Part shown: positions 36,801 to 46,859 of the stretch, piece after piece
Layout of the letters: the number at the start of each line of letters is the position of its first letter
How positions within the stretch are numbered: the first letter of the stretch is position 1
DNA from: Basidiobolus meristosporus CBS 931.73
Taxonomy: Eukaryota; Basidiobolomycota; Basidiobolomycetes; Basidiobolales; Basidiobolaceae
Assembly (NCBI GenBank): GCA_002104905.1
Contig: MCFE01000196.1
Coordinates: 62,001-126,000, forward strand
Length of the DNA: 64,000 bases
Direction: 5' to 3'
Position numbers and translations under genes: made by a program
Notes under the pieces: generated by a model
Seen by the model: the letters and a program-made list of their open reading frames with translations, nothing else
Databases searched by the model: none
What the model was told of the DNA's origin: nothing

Positions 36801-38365
36801 ATATCAGTCAACTTGTATTGATTCTGATCTCTGATACCCGCAGCAATATGGGCACCATTTTGATCAGTGATCTTGCATCCAGAATTGTCAAAGCTGAAGC
36901 TGAGTCCTTTTGCAGTGGCCTTGCTTACAGATAGTAGGTTCTTGGCTATTTCTGGTACATAGAGTACTTCTTTATAGGTCAGTGTATGGCTTCCTTCACT
37001 GCTTCTTAGATTTACTTGAATAGTTCCTTCTCCCGCTGCATCAAGTGTTCTATTGTCACCCATGAAAACATTCTTAATTGGAGTTTCTTAATATTGGGTA
37101 AAAAGTTCTAGTTGGTGTGTAAAGTGTTGAGATGCTCCAGAGTCAATATACCACATCTGAGAGTCCTTGCTGGTGGTCATATTTAGTGCAGATATGAATA
37201 GTTGATCTTCAGTTGTTGCAGTATTTTCATATTCAGGCTTCTTTTGCTGATTATCTCTCTTTTTGAGAAACCAGTCTGATGTGTGTTCTTTCCTTTTGCA
37301 GTAGTTACAAAACAGGTTGCTGTTGCCTTTGTAGGATCTTGGGTACCTTCTTTGATGGTTATCATTGCTTATTAAGGCATTTTCTTCTTCCTTCTTATTG
37401 GCACTTGATTTTCTTGATTCTTCATCCAGGAGCCTTGCATATACTTAATTTAAGATCAAATCTTCAGTTCTGGACTCTAGGGCTGATACAAGGCCCTGAA
37501 AATTGTCTGTCAGGCTATCCAGGATGGTAACTATCACATCCTCATCAGTAGTTGGTACACCCACAGATTCCATTTCATCTACCAGCAGGGTATTTCTGTT
37601 AATTAGATTTTTCATTTCTTCTCCTGGCAGCATCTTTGTAGTAAAGAATTTTTGTCTCAGATACATTTTATTAGCAGCTGAGCATGACTGGTTGGTGTCT
37701 CCTAATGCCTTCCAGGCATTCTTTGTTGTTTTTGCTCTTGAGCATTGAATTAGCAATTTCTCCTTAACATTAAGGCAAATGCAGTTAAAGGCACTTTGTT
37801 CTTTCTTCTGGTACTTTAAGGCTTCCTCTCCCATGTTTTTAGGAGGGCATTCTTTTCCCATGACAATATCCCAAAGGCCTCTTTCTTTTAGCAGCATCTT
37901 CATCCTCACCTTTCATACCTGGTAGTTAGATACATCCAACTTTTCAGCAGAGGGAAAAATTCCAGTAATAGCAGTAGTAGACCTTGCATAGAGTGACAGC
38001 TTGGGGCTCATAGCCTGTTGTAAGAGTCTTGGAGATATTGGAAGTGATTGGAAGAACAAGTAGATTATGTAGTTTTTACTTAGTGATTTATTGAATGTAA
38101 ATGTAGTAGTTATACTCTTACATGAACTTGGAATAGCAAACATGTAGAATAGGCTAAGGAAGGTCCCAAGAGCATGTGTGCAAAGTTTGGGGCTGTTTGG
38201 ACAACTTTGAGAATTTTCATGTCTTGAGTACCTGGTATTATTAGTGAAAGTATTCTAAGTAAGTCCCAACAAGGAATTTGGTCTGTATTCTCTAGGTTTT
38301 GAAGGTAATGATCTAAGTGACAAAGTTGGGTGAATATTTAGGTGGAATTACAAGTTTTTACAACA
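33828..38365 (-). mobile_element. Copia family B element, full length, nested
   Basis: 4538 bp with LTRs at 38016-38365 (5') and 33828-34172 (3') and a perfect 5-bp target duplication GAGAC (33823-33827 and 38366-38370). The PBS-like GGCTATGAGCCCC follows the 5' LTR and the polypurine GAGTGGGAG precedes the 3' LTR. The LTRs differ in length (350 and 345) and at many sites, so this insertion is older than Copia-1. It lies inside copia family C. Confidence 0.95.
34190..38010 (-). pseudogene. Copia family B gag-pol remnant
   Basis: Minus-strand order: Gag (about 38005-37445), a knuckle region (about 37310-37270), the protease WYIDSGASQHF (about 37150), HRRFGH Gag-pre-integrase (about 36750), the integrase core with FIDNYTRYTWVYF and SDNGGE (36501-35866), RT with HQMDVKAAFLNGELDEDMYM (about 35430), DDLIIA (about 35155) and RNase H with DADWGQ to CTFLYC (about 34640-34575). 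Frames are broken by several stops and shifts (for example at 37910, 37443, 36635, 35866 and 34574). All domains are still identifiable. Confidence 0.9.
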
Positions 38366-40430
38366 GAGACTGTTGTTTTTCCAGAGTGAGATTCTCTTCA
38401 ACAGGGCTTTGATTTTCCTTGCTTGCCTAATAGTTATTTTCAATGCTGAGCTTGGTTTGCAAGGCTAACTGACCTTATTAGTGTCTTCAGAGTCCATAAA
38501 AACTATCTGGTTTATCCTTGCATTCTTTTCTTTCAGCTACATACAGAGCAGACATCAAGACTTCTGCTTTAAATAATCTGCTCCAATATTTACTACAATA
38601 CCTGAGAGATCCTGTTGAGATTTCAAGGCTCTTCTGGGGTTTGTGGCTTGAGCACTTTGTACAAGAGGCTCCCTGGAGCATATTTGCATTGCCAGATAGT
38701 CCAAATATAGCCTACATAGGCTTTTGCTCCATTTGTAAAGCACCCTATTATAAGGTAGTAGTATTTTCCCATTTTTCTTCTTTTTCTCTCTCTGCTGATG
38801 ACCAGGGAAAGTTCACTTTGTGGGATGGTTCTGGACTTTCTTATAGATGTAACCACAGTGTGTTTGAGCATAGAAGTCCTTGTGACATAATTGGTCCAGA
38901 ATAATTGACTATTTGAGAGTGATATAAGCAAAATTGGCATCCACTCAGATCAATCATGTACTTTGAATAGAGTTGACCAAATTTAATCAAACCAGCTGCA
39001 CTTAAAAGCTAGTTTCATCAATACTTTGGTATTAGACTCCAATAAATCAGCTTTTGAGTTGCAGAGCTTGGAAGTAACTTGATCAATTACAATTCTTCTG
39101 ATCCAATTCAGAGAATCAAATGTCACCAGGTGTTTTCTCCCACTGTAATAAGTGACATATATATAACAAGTATAAAGTACTATGTTATCTTCTCAGTGTC
39201 TCTTAGTTGTATACTTGCCAACTGTTGCTTGGTTGTATACTCCAATCAGGCTTGCAATTAATTGATTCACTTGTTTTGGCTGGTGGTAGAGTTTCCTTGA
39301 GTTGATTTTGCTAAATTTGTATAATATTTTCTCCCACTGTTTTGAGGCTGAAACAGAGTGAAAGCATGTCTAACAGCTCCATATTTAGATTCTGGTACAT
39401 TGGTTTCAGTATTGAGAAACTTGATACAATTATAGCATTCTTCCAATGGATTGTGTAGCACATATCCATACTCCAGGTGGATATATATTTATGATATATC
39501 AATAGGATCCTAACAATTGAGGGAGCTTGTTTCTGAGATCTTCTCCCATTAATAGGTAACTTAAAATGGTGGTTAACAGCTCCAGTATTTGCATTCTGAG
39601 CCTTATTTTGAGTGGCAACAGAGATGGTAAAATCCTCCTCCAGCAATCATTCAATAATGATCCATTTTCTTTTCTTGCAATTCACAATATCATCCTATCC
39701 AGAAGCTTGTCTAATAGTCAGTTGAGATCATATGAACACATATAGCAATACACTTCATTGTATATCTGGACCTTCATTTGCTGGAATTACGCAATTTTCT
39801 TCTTTAGTGGTAGAGCACCAATGTACCCTATATCTTGATATACATTCATGCCAGCTTGATAGACTTACCTTCATAACTAGCTTGCGTAGTTACTGAATGA
39901 GTCTTTTGAAGGCAAGGCCTTCTTCTCCACAGCAATATTCTTGCAAACATAGTTCTTATAGCAGCAGTAGTCACTGATGACTTTAGCAGTGTAATATTGC
40001 AGAAAGTCTTTTGCCAGACTAGCAGAAAAGGATCCAAGGCAAAGTAGACACCAGGTGGACAGCAAGCTTGGGGCTTACAACCTGTTGCAGTATTATGAGC
40101 AGTATTAGAAGTGATGTGGAGAACTAGAGTATTTACATGTTATTCACTTGTATATTTATTGATCAAAAGTATGGTGTTTATACTTTTGACAAAATAGAGC
40201 ACAGAAATGTGTGTAGTTTGCTAAGAAAGATGCCAGGAATATGTATGCAAGGTAAGGGGGCTTTTGGATAACTCTGAGAAAGATCATAATCTGGGTATCT
40301 GATAATTTGGTGCAAATATTCTGAATAAATCCCAACAAGAAACTTGGTCAGGACTGAATGCTGGTCAAAGAATAAGATCTATGTGACTAAGTTAGCATGA
40401 ATATTTAGGTGACACTTAATAATTACAACA

Positions 40431-43130
40431 TATCCTTGAGAGGTGTTAGAAATGCTTCTCCTTTGGACTTGTACAACACCACACCAAACCAATTTGCTCA
40501 GATCTATAGCTCTAATTATGTTAGCTAACAACTCCAAGGCAATATGATATATCATGACAAGTTCCTAGTATGATGAATATCAGACCACCAATCAATGTAT
40601 TGCCAAGACAAGCCTTAACTTTCTGATGGTACCAAGTTCTCATCATTTGGTAAAGTTCTAATCTAGTCAAGGTTTGTCTCTATTATGGTAGCTGCCTGTT
40701 TACAGTCTTTCATTTGGTACTTCTTAAGTCACCAGTGCAAAGAGTTCAGTGAAGTCTAGTCCTACTGTTTGAGGGTATCCTGGTACTACAGGTCTTACTT
40801 TGTATCTTTCATTTGTACCAGTGAACATGTATTTTGTCTTCTAAGAGTAATCTGCATCCATTTGACTTGTGTTTGATCAGTAATCTCATCAAGTCCCAAA
40901 ACTGATTCTGCAGCAGTACCTCTTGTTCTTCAGTTATTGCAGCTATTCAACACTGCATCTGAGGACTATTTAGGGTCTCCTTGCAGTGTTGGGCTTTAGA
41001 GAATGGACTGAATAGCCCTAATGAAGTGTGTACTCTGATTGATGCAGAAATTTTGGGCCATTGCTAATCAGGCTGAATCTACTGCCTTGCCATACTGAGG
41101 CTGTCCCTTCTGCACTTCTTGTGAGCACTGATTCCAGCTGGACCACAGTTTTCAGGTTGTCTGGAGTGAGAAACAGTGCATTTCTTTGCACCAACTCAAT
41201 CCTGACTGTTGGTAGTCCTGATTAAGAACTTTTATCATCATAAGATATTGTTTTTGTTCAGAGATATGAGTTTTTCTCCAAAAGAATATCCCTAGATTTG
41301 ATTAATTTTGTTGCCATGGTATTGTAGAGTCAGCTTGCCCTACTTTCACTGCACTAGCCCAAAACTATGATTTTCACTTTTTGGCTCATATTTTGACAGA
41401 TTTCCAGGAAGTTATTTAATAGTAGACTTTGCAATCTAATATTGCTGAGAGTGTTGTATATAATTTAGATTCATACCATGTATCAAGTGTAATATTTGCA
41501 CCTTTATATTTGTCTAACTTGGTCACTTGGATCATTCCCTACAAGTCTCAGAAAATCTGGACCATATTACTTGTTGGGACTCACTGGGAATATTTTCACC
41601 AAAACATCAGTCATCTAGAACATGAGATTTCTCAAAGTTGCCCAAACAGCCCCAAACTTTGCCCATATGCTCTTGTGACCTTCTTACATACTTTCTGCAT
41701 GCTTGTTTTGCCAAGAGCATATAAAAGTACAGATACTACAATTATATTCAATAAACCATTAAGTGAAAGCCATAAAGTCTACTTGTTCACCCAATCACTT
41801 TAATATCTCCAGTGCTCTTACAACAGAATGGGGTAGAACTGCAAAGTACTCAGCTACAACTCCTGTCTTTAAGATATGTAGAAGCAGCCACCAATTCCAC
41901 CCCAAATCAAGGGAGCAAAGTAATCATGGATCATCAATTGCCATGCTAATTGTAGTATGTTGGCATAATCAGACATTCTATGTTGCAGTGTGGAGTATTG
42001 TGTAGTAGTCTCTTGCTTTATCCTATGAGTCTTGTAGTAGTGTGTGAAGAGTGTTAGGTATAGTCTGCACCATTGTCAGAGTGTACTTTTTAAATTTTTT
42101 TGCCAGTCTTGCACTTCACTCCAGCTTTCCACTCCCTGAACTTACGTATAGATTCTTCATTTCTCTCCATAAAGTAGACCCATGTGTATCTTGTATAATC
42201 ATGAAAATTGTGATAAATACCTCATAGCATATCTTCTTGATTTTCACATCAGTTTCTCTCTCCACAATGGCTTTGAGATTCCAGTGCTTAGACAGAGCTT
42301 CTTCCTTTCTTTCTGTGAAGTAGGCCCATGTGAACCTTGTAAAATCATCCAGCTTGGTGCATGTCCTTTCCTTTTTTAGCAGCCACAAATAAGGTTGCTG
42401 TTGCCTTCAGAGGGCCTGGGTACCTACATTGGTGGTTATCATTGCTTATTAATGTGCCCTCTTTTTCCTTTTTGTTGGCACTTAGTTTTCCAAACTCCTG
42501 ATCCAGGAGCCTTTGATATATGTGATTTAAGATCAGATCATCAGTTCTGGACTCTAGAGCTAGTATAAGGCACAGAAACCACTCTGGTAGGCTATTCACA
42601 AGGCTTGGGGTACTGTCTTATCTTCATCCTTAGTGCTTATCAACACCAATTTCATCTTGTGAACTAACAGAGGAGTTCTGATGATCAGATTTTTTGATTT
42701 CTGCTCCTGTGAGTAGCACTGTGGTAAAGATTTTGGTTTAATATAGACTTTCCTGACAGCTGAGCATGGCTGGTAGGTGTCTCCTAACACCTTCCAGGTG
42801 CTCTTTGTTGCTTTTGCACTTGAGCATTTCATTGGCAATTTGTCTTCAACTTTGAGGTAAAAGAAGTTGAAGGCACTTGGATTTAACTTCTTGTACCATA
42901 GGTCCTCTTCTCCAACTCCTCTGGAAGAGTATTCTTCTCCTACAATAATATCCCTAAGGCCCCTTTCCTGTGTCCTAGATACATCTTCTAATCAGCTGAG
43001 CATAGCTGCTAAGTGACTTCTAATATTTTCCTGGCATTTTCTGTTGTTGTGGCTCTCAAGTATGGAGTTAGCAGCTTGTCTGTGACATCAAACTTACTGC
43101 AGCTCAAGGCATAAGCAAACACATATATTT
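40431..43130 (-). mobile_element. Decayed copia (family B/C-like) with an inserted LTR
   Basis: Minus-strand copia pieces run in order from Gag (about 42960-42600, with LGDTYQPCSA and a following TTxxxPQEQKSKNLI-like stretch) through Gag-integrase text (about 42390-42110, FTRFTWAYFTERKEEALS) to RT/RNase H-like text (about 40980-40560). Stops are frequent. The element is interrupted at 41488-41825 by a family B LTR in the opposite orientation. No LTR of its own was identified, so the ends are approximate. Confidence 0.7.
41488..41825 (+). repeat. Family B LTR, solo, plus orientation
   Basis: About 338 bp from TGTAATATTTGC to CTTACAACA, sharing CCCAAACTTTGC, ATATTCAATAAACCATTAAG and the CTCTTACAACA end with other family B LTRs. 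The first bases appear eroded and no exact target duplication is visible. The host copia text reads CCATGTATCAA before it and AATGGGGTAGAA after it, fitting insertion into one continuous copia sequence. Confidence 0.75.
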
Positions 43131-43399
43131 TTTGGTACTCAATAGTACTATTGAGTGTCAAATTGCTACCTATACCTGAACATGGTCCTGGCAAAACAAG
43201 CATGCAGTGTTTGTCTAGACAGGTCTGAGAGTATGTGTGTAAAGCTTGAGGCTCCTGGAGCAACTTTGAGATTTTTTGTGTCCTGGGTCCCTGATATCTT
43301 GGAGAAATATGCTAGGCAAGTCCTGTTTAGGAACATGGGCAGGGTTCTCAGCAAGAGGGGAGGGGAACCCACCTCAAGTATAAGGTAGGTCTAGGTACA

Positions 43400-45760
43400 C
43401 CAAGGCATTGGAGTTCAAGGTAAAAGTAAGGGGTTTGGAGATCAATGCTGGGGACTGCCACTGCATCTGGGGGTTCCCCTGTCCATTTCACTGGATCCCT
43501 TGAGATACTAGCAACAAGGAGGTAAGTAAGTACAGGTCTAACAACCAGTTGTGAGCATCGCCACTCTGTAACCTGTTTCTCAGCCACAACTGACAGGCCT
43601 GTTGACAGCCAAGTAGAGATGTCTGAGTAGATGGGCCCCAAAGGAGGTGAGTCCCAAAGGAGCAACAACCAAACCCAAGACCGCGTTGAAGAAGAAGCTC
43701 CGCCAGGGATATGGCCCACCTAGACGGGGCAGGAATCTGAACATGAGAAGCTCAGGTAGGACGGTCGATTGCCGACCGGTTGGACCAAATACGGGGACTT
43801 GCTGATCCCACCCGTTTCCAATCCTGTAAGGGGGGCGCCATGGTGACCTGATGGGGATCCATCCAAGGGTACGATCAGCCTCGGTGAATCTGGCTTCATG
43901 ACCGACCGACCAACCAACCAACCAATCTTATCTAGATCGCCATCGGGTCAGATGCGTCACGAAGGGACAACCATCCATCCCACCAAGGGCCGCTCGGTAC
44001 TCCAAGAATCTAACGGATCCAAGCGGCTCTTCTGTATCTTCGACTCGGATTAATCGGATGGCTTTCCCTGGTTTGGGACTCGAGCCTAATCGTCAGGCAC
44101 CACACCCATCAATGGGCTATCAGATAGCACTCGATCTGACAGGTGACCGATCCTCAGCTAACCATTCAACTTGATCTCCTGGCCAATGGTCGTGAAACGG
44201 CAAGAATCATCGTCGACATGTCCTATCGGTGGCTGCACCTACCTTCAATCCCCATCATTCCCCAACCTCCCCCCCCCAAATGGGAGCAAGAACCTTTCTC
44301 CCACTGCGTTTCCTGCGTCCTCCCAAGCATACCACAGTTCTGATCCACCTTGCGCCACCGTCTTCCTTGAGATGGTAGCGAGCGGAACTTCTATCCGGGA
44401 AACTTGAGTGGTTTGGGCGCCACAGTCGAGGATTGGGGAGGCAACTCCCGACACGGGGAATCCCACATGGCCGGCCCACCTAGAAGGGGGGATCGCAGAT
44501 CGAGGATTTCATTTACTGGATCTACCCACCCAACCCGAGATAGTGGGCGAAGATGCTTTCCTGGTGTGAGCCCAGCTGTACCTGCCTGAGGGGGGCTGGA
44601 ATCATCTCATCCCATTCCATTCCCCGGGGCAGCTAAGTGTCTCCCTGGCTCTACCGACCCCAGTTGACTGTTGGTTCATTCAGGTATGATCTCGCCCGTC
44701 TCCAGGACTCGCCTTCCCCCCCTCATGGTGTTGACAGTAAGAAGGTATGTTGTTTATACCGCCATCTCACGAAACCCATTCGAAGACAAGCGACTGCAGA
44801 GGGACATCAAATCTTCAAGGAAGATATGGATGGGGGGAAGAATCCCGGGCGGCCTGGCCTAGATGATCGAAGGAGTACCCTAGAGGTAACATCCAACGGA
44901 AACCCATCGCACGGGCTTCGGGCAGGGGGCGAGGGGGATGGGGGAGGGGGGAGGATGGGGATAGGGATGGATGGTGGATGCAATCATATCCCTGTGCGGG
45001 CATCATTTCGCCATTTCAATCGAAACCTCGATCCGGACTAGCGCACATGCCAGCCATAGCCCACCCTGATCTGGGCCGAAGCAATTAATTAATAGTTCCA
45101 TGATTGGAAAGCAGGGGGAAGCAGGGAACGCCAGCTAGCGAAAGCTGGGGTCCGGGTGGTGTCGGATTGGATGAGGAGGGAGAGGGAGAGGGAGAGGGAG
45201 AGGGAGAGGAAGAGGAAATGGAAGAGGAAGAGGAAGTGGAAGTGGGAGGCCCATGATGCGTTCACGCAGGATTCCCTACCGCTGATGGCACCCGTCAGAG
45301 TACCATTTGCGAGGGGCATCTCTTAGTCAAAGGGGTCCACGTCCGGAAAGGCCACTGTGCCGGGATTCGTCCGCGCAGCACCGTGCCCGACCAGAACGGG
45401 TGGCCCTTCTGGTATGTACCAATATGGGTTGCTCCCTCCACCTGGGTATGCCGTCCTCGCATCCTGATCTCCAACGGAAACCCCGACCCACTTGGATCAT
45501 GACCAGATTGATTAGGTTTATATTCATTCAAGATGTACAGTGGTCGTGGGATAGGGATACAAAAAATCTCGCCAACAGTGAATCCATACATTGATCAACT
45601 AGGCGTTGGGCTTCAAGGGATATCGTTGGGTGGGTGAGGGTGAGGGTGAGGGTAACTGCAGCCATAGCAATAGCTGAGTGTGGATATTGGTGTGTGGGTG
45701 GAAGTATACACGTGGGTGGGATGGTTTGGCTGTCTGGGCCATCCGGCCATCGACCGTCCA
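43400..45760. other. Gene-free stretch after the compartment boundary
   Basis: Base composition shifts here to ordinary, CpG-containing sequence. ORFs of up to 134 codons exist on both strands, but none shows a domain, consistent codon use or splice pattern that I can support. A GAGAGG/GGAAGA purine-rich microsatellite lies at about 45170-45250 and a short TGAGGG run at about 45634-45655. Confidence 0.5.
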
Positions 45761-45762
45761 CA

Positions 45763-46807
45763 TTAACTGGATTCCCAAGTGTAGTGGAAGGAACGTTGGT
45801 GATCGGGACATTGGAAAACGGAGGCGATACCGCAATCACCCCACATGTAGGAGATCATTTCGCACTCGGCCAGCTGTAGCAGGCAGTGCATGGGATGTCC
45901 ACACCCGTCCACCTTGCATCTCGGATAATCCTCTGCCTGTATCCAGTATGGCCAACCGAACACTTTGAAGGACCCAGGCTTAGGGTGTAACCGGTACTCG
46001 CATATCTCGTCCAGCCTAGGGTCATCACTTTCTAGGCCTAAGTACCTGAGTGCCTCCTCCGACCCTTCTATCTCGTAGATGTGAGGGATTTCGTGGCACT
46101 GGTCCCAGTCCAGAATCGCACACTCCTTTAGGATGGTGAGATCCGGATGGCTCGTGGGTGGGTGGATGGACGATAGGTACAAGGTTGTTTGGGTCCCCTC
46201 GGCCGGATGTCCCGCGCAAGGGATATGGTCTAGCTGGGAGAAGAGGTCTTTGGTATTTACAAGTCGGGCCAGGTACGTGTTCTGATCCAGAGAGACTTCT
46301 TGCCTACAGGTGGGGATCACGAGGAAGTCCCAAAACGTTAGCTCACTCTGTGCCCTCTGCTGGGGAAGTGGCGAAACCCACTTACTCGTCACAAGGGAGA
46401 CACACGAAGAGTTGAAACAGCCCTTCGCCACCCGTTTTCTCCACATAAAGCGGATGCTGGGAAACCTTCTCCAGGCTCAGCTGTATGATGAATGTCACTA
46501 CGGTGGGGGGGGGGACGAGTGATGGTAACGATTGATCAGGACATGGGTGTGATGAAAGGGTAGGGAAATTGCATGATTGCTTGGCGCTGATGGTGCGTCG
46601 AATTCACTTACTTGGTTTCCCACATTCCCCACAGGCAGGCCAATCCACCTCGCCTTGATAGAAAAAGGGTCGAATCCCTCCTACTTTGGACTCTGTACTC
46701 TCGAAGGCGCGCTCGTCGCTGGACTCGTCATGTAGGTGATAGAGCGCGGGGACAAAACAAGGCCTGGAGAACAGCGCGATGAATGAGTTGGGTACCTGAT
46801 AAGCCAT
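45763..46807 (-). CDS. DUF1963-family protein, probable three exons
   Basis: Exon 1 is 46807-46612 (ATG, MAYQVPNSFIALFSRPCFVP), with a GTAAGT donor. Exon 2 is 46497-46386. Exon 3 starts at about 46345 and ends with TAA at 45763, giving roughly 296 residues. Family features are two Cys-pair strands: WPACGECGKP joined across the first intron to MTFIIQL (exons 1-2), and CKVDGCGHPMHCLLQL followed by the signature YMWGDCGIASVFQCPDH near the C-terminus. The family (YwqG-like) is widespread and its function is not established. The second splice is ambiguous: the consensus donor at 46385 gives an intron of only about 40 nt, shorter than the others here. The 3' ends of exon 2 and start of exon 3 may therefore be wrong by a few residues. 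Confidence 0.8.
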
Positions 46808-46859
46808 GATGGCGCTATCCAAAGGGGGGGGAGAGGGAGTAATGGAAAGACAACAACTC

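Larger units (their letters stand above)
32588..40430 (-). mobile_element. Copia family C element, interrupted by a nested family B copia
   Basis: LTRs of 348 bp at 32588-32935 (3') and 40083-40430 (5') start TGTTGCA and end ACAACA. The flanking 5-mers are TATAC (32583-32587) and TATCC (40431-40435), one mismatch. In minus sense the 5' LTR is followed by a PBS-like GGTTGTAAGCCCC, close to that of Copia-1. The 3' LTR is preceded by GAGTGGGAG. Its internal part (32936-33827 plus 38371-40082, about 2.6 kb) shows no protease, integrase or RT motif that I can recognise. It is either heavily decayed or a non-autonomous element. Confidence 0.85.
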
